Part shown: positions 25,740 through 34,578 of the stretch, one piece after another | Layout of the letters: the number at the start of each line of letters is the position of its first letter | Numbering within the stretch: the stretch's first letter is position 1 | From: JABMQW01 sp964439935 | GTDB taxonomy: Bacteria; Fidelibacterota; Marinisomatia; Marinisomatales; TCS56 | Length of the DNA stretch: 64,000 nt | Assembly (NCBI GenBank): GCA_964439935.1 | Contig: CAYTPW010000005.1 | Coordinates: 1 to 64,000 of the forward strand | Reading direction: 5' to 3' | Made by a program: the position numbers and the translations under genes | The notes under the pieces: model-generated | Databases searched by the model: none | The model's input: the letters and a program-made list of their open reading frames with translations, nothing else | What the model was told of the DNA's origin: nothing

Positions 25740-27434
25740 ATGAGGGATCAGCAGAAATCCAAGCAACAACTAATCGATGAGTTAAAATCACTCCGCCAGG
25801 AGATCGAGATGCCACAAAAAGTGGAAACAAAATACCGCTTTCTCTTAGACTCCACTGTTACTGGTGTGGTTATCCTTGATCGAGACTGGCGCTACCTGGC
25901 TTTGAATGATGCGATGGCCAGTATGCTCCAAACACCAAAAGACAAACTGATCGGGAAAAAGATGACCGATCTGTTCCCGGACGTAGAGCAGTCGGTTTTC
26001 GGCAAAGCATTCCAGCAGGTGTTTGAAACAGGTGAAATGGCCACTGCTACCGATAGTTTTACCTTTCCGGATGGGCACGAGCAATGGTATCAGGACAACG
26101 TTTATCCCGTTCAAGAAGGTCTTCTGATCATGGCTGCTGACATTACTGACCGTAAGCGGGCCGAGGAAGAATTACTGAACTCCAAGGAATTCAATGCACG
26201 ATTAATCGATACAGCACAGGTTATTGTACTCACTCTTGATGAAGATGCCCTTATCACGACATTCAACCAGTATGCTGAGAATTTAACCGGGTACAATAAA
26301 AATGAGGTATTAGGGCAAAACTGGTTTGAGACATTTATTCCTGAAAGGGATCGAGAAGAAATACCCAGGGTATTCAAAGATGTGCTCAAGCAAATGCCAG
26401 CGGCATCAACTCATGAAAATCCAATACGGTGTAAAGACGGTTCAGAGAAGTTAGTGGCCTGGAGTAATACGATTTTATCAACTCAATCCCGTGAAATGCA
26501 GGGTATTCTCAGCATTGGAAGAGACATCACTGAGCGTAAGGAAAGTGAGGAAATAATACGTCAACAAGCTACTTATGTAAATGAAAATCCAGCACCAGTT
26601 TTCAGTACAGCAATTAACGGTAAAATAATTGGTGCAAATCCCGCTACAGAAAAAATATTTAATCGATCGATAATAGGAGAAGCTGTACAGGCGGTTATAC
26701 CTGGTATAAAAACATCCATAATAAATGGATTGGTTGTAGATGAACCAATTCAAGTTGAAGAAGAAATCAATAACGGCACATACATTTTCACATTATTGAA
26801 AAAAGGGTCACCTAATTCTATCTATATCTATGGTTCAGACATATCCAAACGCAAGCAGGTGGAACAAGCGTTACAAAATGGCGAGGAACGCTATCGTACC
26901 CTGGTTGAATCAACACGCGATGGAGTAGTGATTACGGATAGTGAAGGTAACTTTATATTTGTCAATTCAAGTTATGCTACAATGCTTGGTTATTCAAGTC
27001 CGGATGAATTGATAGGAACGTCGGCTATCGACAGGTATGCTAATCCTGAAGAACGGGCAGGAATATTCAAGCAATTATCGAAAAACGGCTATGCGGATAA
27101 TCTGGAATTGGAGCTTATAAAAAAAGATGGAACAACTATATTTGTTTTGTTTTCAGTCATAGTGAAAAAAGACGAAACAGGAAAGATTGTACAGACGGAG
27201 GCATTTGTCTCAGATATTACCGAACGCAAGCAGGCGGCGCAAGAATTAGCAAAACATCGTGATCATTTAGAGGAGCAGGTAGAAGAACGTACGGGAGAAT
27301 TAAAGAAAACAATCAACCTGATGGCCGGACGTGAAATTCGCATTGCGGGTTTGAAGAAGTCCGTAAAGACACTGCGTTCACAGTTAGAATCAGCCGGGAT
27401 AAAGCCGGCGGCCGATGACCCGCTAATAAAATAA
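25740..27434 (+). CDS. PAS-repeat protein without kinase domain, with conserved C-terminal tail
   Basis: The 564-residue cytoplasmic protein has no TM segment. A short coiled coil is followed by four PAS domains (about residues 30-140, 145-265, 270-375 and 385-500), with linkers such as DITERKESEE and DITERKQAAQ. After that comes a helical tail (about 505-564): KHRDHLEEQVEERTGELKKT, then NLMAGREIRIAGLK, ending AGIKPAADDPLIK. There is no histidine kinase, GGDEF or other known output. The same tail ends the proteins at 34579 and 41226. I infer a sensor or scaffold passing its signal through this tail to another protein. Confidence 0.85.
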   Translation: MRDQQKSKQQLIDELKSLRQEIEMPQKVETKYRFLLDSTVTGVVILDRDWRYLALNDAMASMLQTPKDKLIGKKMTDLFPDVEQSVFGKAFQQVFETGEMATATDSFTFPDGHEQWYQDNVYPVQEGLLIMAADITDRKRAEEELLNSKEFNARLIDTAQVIVLTLDEDALITTFNQYAENLTGYNKNEVLGQNWFETFIPERDREEIPRVFKDVLKQMPAASTHENPIRCKDGSEKLVAWSNTILSTQSREMQGILSIGRDITERKESEEIIRQQATYVNENPAPVFSTAINGKIIGANPATEKIFNRSIIGEAVQAVIPGIKTSIINGLVVDEPIQVEEEINNGTYIFTLLKKGSPNSIYIYGSDISKRKQVEQALQNGEERYRTLVESTRDGVVITDSEGNFIFVNSSYATMLGYSSPDELIGTSAIDRYANPEERAGIFKQLSKNGYADNLELELIKKDGTTIFVLFSVIVKKDETGKIVQTEAFVSDITERKQAAQELAKHRDHLEEQVEERTGELKKTINLMAGREIRIAGLKKSVKTLRSQLESAGIKPAADDPLIK

Positions 27435-27452
27435 TGAAATTCTGGCAGGTAA

Positions 27453-27617
27453 ATGATTATAAGAAGGCACCTTGATAAGGTGAGAAAAATGATTCAGGAT
27501 TTACCCATGGACACATCTGTCCAGCACCTTGAAAAGGCGGGAAGATACGTTTTCTTTCAGAGCAATGGAGTTGGTCCCCACTTTTTAAAAGTATCTGAAG
27601 GGAATAGAGTATCCTGA
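27453..27617 (+). CDS. Small hypothetical protein coupled to cheR
   Basis: This 54-residue open frame lies in the gap between the PAS protein and cheR. It starts MIIRRHLDKVRKMIQDLPMD, continues with TSVQHLEKAGRYVFFQ and ends EGNRVS. An AGG-containing site (GGCAGGTAA) precedes the ATG, and its TGA overlaps the cheR ATG (TGATG), the same coupling seen elsewhere in the locus. The first half looks helical and the second like a short beta sheet. I do not recognise a family. It could be a small partner of the CheR/CheB pair or a leader peptide. Confidence 0.5.
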   Translation: MIIRRHLDKVRKMIQDLPMDTSVQHLEKAGRYVFFQSNGVGPHFLKVSEGNRVS

Positions 27618-28447
27618 TGCCAAAAGATAATTTTGAAAATCTGGAGATCGATTTGTTGTTAGATGCAATCGTAAAACGCTACGGATATGATTTTAGGAAT
27701 TATTCGACTGCTTCCAGAAAGCGCAGGATAAAACATTTTTTAAGTAAAACCAATTATTCAAAAATCTCGGAAATGATTCCGCAACTGCTGTATGATACTA
27801 ACTTCTTTGAATCATTCATATATAATCTTTCCATTACTGTAACCGAGATGTTCAGAGACCCTTTTGTTTATAAAGCAATTAGAAAGAATGTTGTTCCGTT
27901 ATTAAAAACCTATCCCTTTCTCAAAATCTGGCACGCCGGTTGCGCCGTGGGAGCAGAGGTTTATTCAATGGCGATTCTGTTAAAAGAAGAAGGTTTGTAC
28001 GACAGGTGCCAGATTTATGCTACCGATTTTAATGACAATGCCTTGGATAAAGCCAGAGAGGGAGTTTACTCGATTGAACCCATGAAAGAATATACTGCTA
28101 ATTATCAAAATGCAGGTGGCAGGAATTCGTTTTCCGATTATTACCATTCTAAATATGACTCGGTAATAATTAATCGTGATCTCAAAAAGAATATTACATT
28201 CGCTAACCATAATCTTGTCAGTGATTCGTCATTCGGTGAAATGCAATTTATTGTTTGCCGGAATGTGTTGATATATTTTGATAATGTTTTACAGGAACAG
28301 GTGTTAAAACTTTTAGATGACAGTCTGGCTTTAAATGGTTTTATTTGTCTCGGTACCAAAGAAAGTCTCAGGTTTTCCACACTATCCGAAGGATATCAGG
28401 AAATAGCGCCAAAAGAGAAAATATATCAAAAGAAGTATGAAAAATAG
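27617..28447 (+). CDS. CheR-type protein-glutamate methyltransferase
   Basis: CheR enzymes methylate glutamates of chemoreceptors with S-adenosylmethionine. The 276-residue protein has the N-terminal helical domain (about 1-75, with TVTEMFRDP) and the SAM-binding domain, with KIWHAGCAVGAEVYSMAI (family GEEPYS appears here as GAEVYS), YATDFNDNALDKAREGVY and FIVCRNVLIYFD. It overlaps cheB by 11 bases. No chemoreceptor, CheA or CheW gene is in the window, so it probably serves the adjacent CHASE3 hybrid kinase or PAS proteins rather than flagellar chemotaxis. Confidence 0.93.
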   Translation: MPKDNFENLEIDLLLDAIVKRYGYDFRNYSTASRKRRIKHFLSKTNYSKISEMIPQLLYDTNFFESFIYNLSITVTEMFRDPFVYKAIRKNVVPLLKTYPFLKIWHAGCAVGAEVYSMAILLKEEGLYDRCQIYATDFNDNALDKAREGVYSIEPMKEYTANYQNAGGRNSFSDYYHSKYDSVIINRDLKKNITFANHNLVSDSSFGEMQFIVCRNVLIYFDNVLQEQVLKLLDDSLALNGFICLGTKESLRFSTLSEGYQEIAPKEKIYQKKYEK

Positions 28448-29009
28448 CGGTTATAAAGCGATCGTTGTAGGAACCTCCGCTGGAGGATTGGATGCCCTCG
28501 GGGAAATTATTCCAAAATTACCCAAAAATTTTCCCATTCCTATCATAATCGTTCAACATATGCGCGCCGATTCTGAAGTATTTCTGGGTTACCACCTTAA
28601 TGAGAATAGCGCGCTAACAGTAAAAGAAGCTGATGAAAAAGAATCCCTCAAGGAAGGATATGTATATATCGCCCCTGCAAATTATCATCTGCTAATTGAG
28701 GATGATCAGACTTTTTCCCTGTCAGTTGATTCGAAAGTAAATCACTGCCGACCTTCTGTTGATGTGCTTTTTGAGAGCGCCGCTGAAGTTTACAAGGCAC
28801 AGCTGATAGGTATCGTTTTAACCGGTGCCAATAAAGATGGTGCGGAGGGCCTAAAAAAAATTAAACAAAGCGGTGGCCTGGTAATAATCCAAAATCCGGA
28901 CGAAGCGATATCGGACACCATGCCCAAGGCAGCCCTGGCCGCCTGCCCGGTGGATTATGTCCTGCCATTAAAGGAAATACCGAAATTATTGCAGACTTTT
29001 ATTACATGA
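28437..29009 (+). CDS. CheB-type methylesterase domain protein without receiver
   Basis: CheB removes methyl groups or deamidates receptor glutamines. This 190-residue protein is only the catalytic domain. The triad is visible as S14 (VGTSAGG), H41 (IVQHM) and D134 (TGANKDGAEG). It lacks the N-terminal receiver of classical CheB, so control must come from elsewhere, perhaps from the receivers of the next kinase. The gene overlaps cheR, and the CHASE3 hybrid kinase starts 55 bases downstream, an arrangement common for HK-CheB-CheR modules. Confidence 0.92.
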   Translation: MKNSGYKAIVVGTSAGGLDALGEIIPKLPKNFPIPIIIVQHMRADSEVFLGYHLNENSALTVKEADEKESLKEGYVYIAPANYHLLIEDDQTFSLSVDSKVNHCRPSVDVLFESAAEVYKAQLIGIVLTGANKDGAEGLKKIKQSGGLVIIQNPDEAISDTMPKAALAACPVDYVLPLKEIPKLLQTFIT

Positions 29010-29064
29010 GTGTGGTAGTAACTTGATTACAAAACATTAATTCAATATCAAATGGAGATTTACA

Positions 29065-32000
29065 ATGGAATATAAGAGACGATTGCTGAGACAATTTCTC
29101 ATAGCTTTTTCTTGGGTTTTTCTGTTTCTACTTATAAATGCAACTGTTGTCTATCAAAGAATTTATTCACTCATTGATACAGCAAACTGGGTTTCTCATA
29201 CACATGAGACTAAAGCACAGGCTTATTTAATAGAGAAATATTTGGTTGATATGGAAACTGGTTTACGAGGATATCTTATTACAGGCACAGAAGAATTTTT
29301 AGAGCCTTATAATGTTGGTAAAAAACAATATGAAACAAGGATGCTATTTTTAAAAGAGTTAGTATCTGATAATCCCGCTCAAATAAGAACACTGGAAAAA
29401 ATAGAGAGTGTTGCTGAACAGTGGCAAAAAGAAGTAGTAGAACCGGAAATGGAAGCTCGCGAGAAATATGGAACAGAGGATTCAATGCAGGCGGTTATTA
29501 ATCTGGTGCAATCTAAAATTGGTAAAGACAAGATGGATCTTCTCCGCCAGTATATCAACGATTTTGTTGAGGTTGAGCAGCAATTATTGGTTGAGCGAAC
29601 AAGTGAATCGCAATCAACTGCGTCTCAGACCATATTTATAGTTTTTATCGGTAGCATTCTTGCAATAGTATTCAGTGTTGTAGCAATCTTCTTTATTACC
29701 AAAGGAATAATGGGAAAATTTGGTGGAGAACCAGATGTTATCGCAAATATAACCGAACAAATTGCTAAGGGTAATTTAGAAGTTGGACTTGACATAGATT
29801 ACGAATCTGAGAGTGGAATACTGGCTTCGGTAGGTAGTATGGCAGAGGCCTTGAATGAAAATAATATAGAAGTTGATAGAAATAACTGGATCAAGACTGG
29901 TATAGGGAGACTCAATGAAGCCGTGCAAGAAGATTTCGAAATTGGAGAAGTAGCTTCTAAAGTTATCTCTGAAATATCCACTTATCTGGACGTCGAGCTG
30001 GGGGCGATTTATTTGGTTAGTAACGGTGATAGTCCAGTACTATCGCTTCTGGGAAGCTACGCCTATAAAAAACGAAAAAATCTCTCAAATGTGTTCGAGA
30101 TGGGTGAAGGGCTTGTCGGCCAGGCCGCTTTAGAAAAACAACAGATACTGGTTAAGAATGTTCCAGAAGACTATATTAGGGTGACTTCTGGTCTTGGTGA
30201 ACGAATTCCCAAATTCATCTGTGTAACTCCCCTCATTCGCGAGGACAGGGTGAAGGGCGTCGTGGAAGTGGGTACACTTAACGAGATGACAGATCAGCAG
30301 ATGGAATACCTCGCGCAGGCAATGCCGATAATAGCCGTCGCGGTTGAAAGCGCCGAGGGGAGAACGAAACTGACGAAATCTCTTGAAAAATCCCAAAAAC
30401 TTACTGAGGAACTGCAGGCACAACAAGAGGCATTGGAAGCGACCAATGAAGAGCTTAAAAACCAGACAGAAGCGCTGCAGAGATCGGAGGAGCAACTAAA
30501 AACTCAGCAGGAAGAATTGCAGGTTACCAACGAAGAATTGGAAGAAAAAACCCGGTTTCTCGAAGATCAGAAGGATGAGATAGGTCAGAAGAATAAAGAA
30601 CTTGAAGCGGCTCAAAGCAACCTGCAAGTCAAAGCCCGGGAACTGGAAATCACCAGTAAATATAAATCAGAATTCCTGGCGAATATGTCACATGAATTGC
30701 GGACTCCACTAAATAGTATATTGATCCTGTCGCAGCAGCTGGCACGAAATAAAAATAAGAGACTGGATGAAAAACAAGTTGAAACAGCAGAAATTGTTCA
30801 TTCCAGCGGCAATGACCTTCTTAACCTGATCAATGAAATTCTTGACCTTTCGAAGATTGAAGCCGGTAAGATGACTCTTAATATTGAAAACATTCCTCTA
30901 GACGAGGTGGCAAATTCAATAACTGCCAGTTTTAAACACTTCGCAGAGGAAAAAGGATTGAAACTGGAAGTAAATATCAGTCCTGACATGATTGAGTCAC
31001 TGGAAACAGACCGGCAAAAACTGGAGCAAATAATCAAGAATCTGGTTTCGAATGCAATAAAATTCACGCCCGAAGGTAACGTGACAGTTGATTTTTACCA
31101 ACCGGCGAAAGATACGGATCTGTCGCGAAGTGGATTGGATCCGCAAAAATCAGTGGCGATTTCGGTAAACGATACGGGCGTAGGTATCCCCGCGGACAAA
31201 CTGTTACAGATATTCGAAGCATTTCAGCAGGTTGATGGGAGTACCTCTCGCGAGTACGGCGGCACGGGATTGGGTCTTTCCATCTCGCGTGAACTTGCCA
31301 AACTGTTAGGCGGAGAGATTCAATTGATAAGCAATGAAGGTGAGGGATCGACATTTACCCTTTATGTTCCCGATATGTACAAAGTTGTTGTTGCGGAAGT
31401 CATAGAGGCAGATTCGGCAGTAAAACGTAGAATTGATTCGCTGCCGGAAAAAAAGAAAGCGGGGATCGTGGATAAATCTGGCAGCGACAAATTCGTGCCG
31501 GCTCCCACAATAGAAGATGACAGGCAAATGATTAAAGCAGGAGATAGAGTGATACTGGTTATCGAGGATGATTTGAATTTCGCAAGAACCTTATCTGAAT
31601 TCTGCCATGACAAAGAATTCAAGTGCATTCATGCCGGCGATGGCGAGACCGGTCTGGAATTTGCCAGTCAATACCCAGTTGATGCTATAATCCTTGATAT
31701 AAGGTTGCCGGGAATCGAAGGCTGGGGTGTTCTTGAGGCTCTTAAAGATAATCCGAAAACACGACATATTCCGGTGCATATTATGTCTATTGATGAGGAA
31801 TCAACAGATGCAATGCGCAAAGGAGCTATCGGTTATGTAACCAAACCTGTAAAAGAGCAGCAACTAAATGAAGCCTTCACAAAAATCGAGCATTTGATTT
31901 CAAAACGGTTGAAAGAACTTTTAGTTGTTGAAGACAACCAGGTTGTTAGAAACAACATCGTCAAACTGATTGGAAACGGAGATATTAAAATCAAATCAAC

Positions 32001-32715
32001 CGGATTGGGAAAGAGAGCCATAACAGAAATAAGGAAGAATAAATATGATTGCGTCGTATTGGATCTGGTACTCCCAGATATATCAGGTTTTGAAGTTTTA
32101 AAAAGACTTGAAAAAACGTCAGGAATTACAATACCACCGATCATTGTTTATACTGCCAAGGATTTAACGCGCGAAGAAGAATATGAACTTCAGAAATATA
32201 CTGACACGATAATCCTTAAGGGGGTGCGATCGGAGGAAAGACTGTTTGATGAAACGGCTCTATTCCTTCACCGTGTGGTGGATAACCTGCCGGTACAGAA
32301 GCGAAAATTAATTTCAAAACTGCACGATAAGGAGATGCTTTTTGAAAATAAAAAAGTTCTTTTGGTGGATGACGACATGCGCAATGTCTTTGCTATCTCG
32401 CAAGTTCTGGAAGAAAAGGGAGTAAATATCATTAAAGCGGCCAATGGGAAAATGGCCGTGGATATTATGGCCAAAGAAAAAAATGTGGACCTGGTATTAA
32501 TGGATATCATGATGCCGGTCATGGATGGCTATGAAGCCATGAAAAAAATACGGGATCAGAAACAATTCTGGAAATTACCGATCCTGGCTCTTACGGCTAA
32601 AGCGATGAAGGAAGATCGGGATAAATGTATTGCCGCCGGTGCCAATGATTATCTCCCCAAACCGGTGGATATCGATAGATTATTGTCTTTAATGCGGGTC
32701 TGGCTTTACAAATAG
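29065..32715 (+). CDS. CHASE3-GAF hybrid histidine kinase with three receivers
   Basis: The protein has 1216 residues. In order: TM1 (about 10-31); a CHASE3 extracellular helical sensor with ETGLRGYLITGTEEFLEPY; TM2 (about 188-213); a HAMP-like linker; GAF (about 285-430); a long coiled coil with NEEL repeats; HisKA with H543 in NMSHELRTPLN; HATPase_c; then three receivers (about 830-945, 950-1075 and 1090-1216). The second receiver ends atypically (DTIILKG where KP is expected). This architecture is typically found beside cheB/cheR, as here. The last receiver's end has a fossil copy at 34435-34561. Confidence 0.93.
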   Translation: MEYKRRLLRQFLIAFSWVFLFLLINATVVYQRIYSLIDTANWVSHTHETKAQAYLIEKYLVDMETGLRGYLITGTEEFLEPYNVGKKQYETRMLFLKELVSDNPAQIRTLEKIESVAEQWQKEVVEPEMEAREKYGTEDSMQAVINLVQSKIGKDKMDLLRQYINDFVEVEQQLLVERTSESQSTASQTIFIVFIGSILAIVFSVVAIFFITKGIMGKFGGEPDVIANITEQIAKGNLEVGLDIDYESESGILASVGSMAEALNENNIEVDRNNWIKTGIGRLNEAVQEDFEIGEVASKVISEISTYLDVELGAIYLVSNGDSPVLSLLGSYAYKKRKNLSNVFEMGEGLVGQAALEKQQILVKNVPEDYIRVTSGLGERIPKFICVTPLIREDRVKGVVEVGTLNEMTDQQMEYLAQAMPIIAVAVESAEGRTKLTKSLEKSQKLTEELQAQQEALEATNEELKNQTEALQRSEEQLKTQQEELQVTNEELEEKTRFLEDQKDEIGQKNKELEAAQSNLQVKARELEITSKYKSEFLANMSHELRTPLNSILILSQQLARNKNKRLDEKQVETAEIVHSSGNDLLNLINEILDLSKIEAGKMTLNIENIPLDEVANSITASFKHFAEEKGLKLEVNISPDMIESLETDRQKLEQIIKNLVSNAIKFTPEGNVTVDFYQPAKDTDLSRSGLDPQKSVAISVNDTGVGIPADKLLQIFEAFQQVDGSTSREYGGTGLGLSISRELAKLLGGEIQLISNEGEGSTFTLYVPDMYKVVVAEVIEADSAVKRRIDSLPEKKKAGIVDKSGSDKFVPAPTIEDDRQMIKAGDRVILVIEDDLNFARTLSEFCHDKEFKCIHAGDGETGLEFASQYPVDAIILDIRLPGIEGWGVLEALKDNPKTRHIPVHIMSIDEESTDAMRKGAIGYVTKPVKEQQLNEAFTKIEHLISKRLKELLVVEDNQVVRNNIVKLIGNGDIKIKSTGLGKRAITEIRKNKYDCVVLDLVLPDISGFEVLKRLEKTSGITIPPIIVYTAKDLTREEEYELQKYTDTIILKGVRSEERLFDETALFLHRVVDNLPVQKRKLISKLHDKEMLFENKKVLLVDDDMRNVFAISQVLEEKGVNIIKAANGKMAVDIMAKEKNVDLVLMDIMMPVMDGYEAMKKIRDQKQFWKLPILALTAKAMKEDRDKCIAAGANDYLPKPVDIDRLLSLMRVWLYK

Positions 32716-32729
32716 TATAAGGACCAATC

Positions 32730-34457
32730 ATGGAGAATCCTAAAATCTTAATCGTTGACGATCGAGTCGAAAACCTGATAGCATTGGAGGAGTTAGTATC
32801 CGAACTTGAGGTTGATATTGTTCGAGCCCTGTCAGGAAATGAAGCGATTGCCAAAACATTAGAACACGATTTCGCGATCGCTTTGATCGATGTTCAGATG
32901 CCGGGGATGGATGGTTTCGAAACAGTTGATCTGCTGCGGAAAAATAAGCAAACTAAAAATTTACCGGTGATTTTTGTTACCGCATCGCACAAGGAAGAAT
33001 ATTATCAGATTAAAGGAATCGAGATTGGTGCCGTAGATTTCATGACTAAACCGATCGTTCCGACAGTTCTATTAGGCAAAATCCGTGTTTTCCTCAACCT
33101 ATATCATCAAAGAAGTGAACTGACCAATACTGTAATTGAGCGTGATAAAGCACTGCATGAATTAGGTGATCATCGTGATCATTTGGAGGAATTAGTCAGA
33201 GAGCGCACGGCTGAAATAGAAATGACCAATGAGGAATTAAAAAAGGAAATTGCCGAGCACATTCTTACAGAAGAAGAGCGAGAACAGGCTCTTGTTGAAG
33301 CCCAAAAAGCCAATTCAGTCAAAGATTTGTTCTTGGCCAATATGTCACATGAGATTCGCACACCGCTTAATTCGATCCTGGGTTTCTCAGAAATAATCGA
33401 GCAGAGTTTTCAAGACCGGATGGAAGAGCAAGAAAGTGAATATTTTCAAATTATTCATAATAGCGGTCAGCGATTGATAAAAACTGTCCATGAGATTCTT
33501 GACATCTCGCGAATCGAAGCAGGGGTGATGCCCAACAATCCAGAGGTTACACCGTTGACTAAGTTGATCGAATCTTTATTTAATGAATTTAAACCGGCAG
33601 CGGCAGCTAAGAACCTGGAATTCAATTATGATCATCCGATTAATGATGCAATCGTCAAAGTTGATCAACCATCAATTAATAAAGCGCTTTCAAATCTGAT
33701 TGATAATGCCATCAAATACACCGAAGAAGGCCAGATTACTATTATGTTAAACCAACAGAATGGTAAATACGTCCTGTCAATCAGCGATACTGGGATCGGT
33801 ATTACCGTGGATTACCTGGATAATATATATGATGTTTTTTCCCAGGAAAGTACCGGCTACACCAAGAAATACCAGGGTCTTGGACTTGGATTATCAATTG
33901 CCAAAAGTTGTTTGGATATGAATGATATCCCGATAGATGTTGAAAGCAAACAGGATGTTGGGACTAGCTTTAGTTTGACATTCACTCCGTCAGACACAGT
34001 TATAGCTGAGCCTGAAACCAAACCCAGACCAGTTGATATTAAAGTTGATAAAACCACAATCAAAGAAAGGCCGGTAATTCTATTGGTTGAGGATGACGAG
34101 AACAATCGTAAAACACTTGAGGTAATCCTGAAGAAGAATTATGAAACACCCTATGCGGTATCGGTGGAGACAGCAAAAAAGCAGGTAGGCAAGCACAATG
34201 TGGACTTGATATTACTTGATCTGTCGCTAGTGGGAGATGAGGACGGGTTGGATTTTGTTGCATATATGAAAACAAAAAAACAATTTAGGAATATCCCGAT
34301 TATTGCGGTTACTGCCCATGCTTATAACACTGATCGCGAAAATGCCCTTAATGCCGGCTGCAACGATTACATGAGTAAACCGATTGATATAAAAATACTG
34401 TTATTTAAAATTAGTCAATTATTGAATGAATCCTCGCACGTACGGTCCAAGCCATGA
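32730..34457 (+). CDS. Cytoplasmic hybrid histidine kinase, REC-HisKA-HATPase-REC
   Basis: The 575-residue protein begins with a receiver (1-125, LIDVQMPGMDG), then a coiled coil, HisKA with H207 (NMSHEIRTPLN), HATPase_c (about 310-425) and a C-terminal receiver (about 455-565). It has no TM segment. Its catalytic half is closely similar to the kinases at 45467 and 49618. Those paralogues end at VGQYLN or VGKYLN, whereas this one reads ISQLLN and then nine more residues (ESSHVRSKP). The extra residues come from out-of-frame reading of a receiver remnant, so the native stop was lost in a recombination. Confidence 0.92.
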   Translation: MENPKILIVDDRVENLIALEELVSELEVDIVRALSGNEAIAKTLEHDFAIALIDVQMPGMDGFETVDLLRKNKQTKNLPVIFVTASHKEEYYQIKGIEIGAVDFMTKPIVPTVLLGKIRVFLNLYHQRSELTNTVIERDKALHELGDHRDHLEELVRERTAEIEMTNEELKKEIAEHILTEEEREQALVEAQKANSVKDLFLANMSHEIRTPLNSILGFSEIIEQSFQDRMEEQESEYFQIIHNSGQRLIKTVHEILDISRIEAGVMPNNPEVTPLTKLIESLFNEFKPAAAAKNLEFNYDHPINDAIVKVDQPSINKALSNLIDNAIKYTEEGQITIMLNQQNGKYVLSISDTGIGITVDYLDNIYDVFSQESTGYTKKYQGLGLGLSIAKSCLDMNDIPIDVESKQDVGTSFSLTFTPSDTVIAEPETKPRPVDIKVDKTTIKERPVILLVEDDENNRKTLEVILKKNYETPYAVSVETAKKQVGKHNVDLILLDLSLVGDEDGLDFVAYMKTKKQFRNIPIIAVTAHAYNTDRENALNAGCNDYMSKPIDIKILLFKISQLLNESSHVRSKP

Positions 34458-34561
34458 AGGAAGACCGGAATAAATGTGTTGCCGCTGGGACCAAAGATTA
34501 TCTCTCCAAGCTAGTGGGTATCGATAGATCATTAGCACTAATTCGATTATGGCTTGATTAA
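34435..34561 (+). pseudogene. Remnant of the C-terminal end of a receiver domain
   Basis: Read in its own frame from 34454, this stretch gives MKEDRNKCVAAGTKDYLSKL, then VGIDRSLALIRLWLD and a stop. It aligns with the last 35 or so residues of the kinase at 29065 (MKEDRDKCIAAGANDYLPKP and onward). The lysine-proline is already lost, as expected for decay. DNA similarity continues upstream for about 20 bases and downstream through the spacer into the start of the next gene. It marks an old duplication that placed this fragment after the 32730 kinase. Confidence 0.8.
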
Positions 34562-34578
34562 TAGTAAATGGAGCAATC

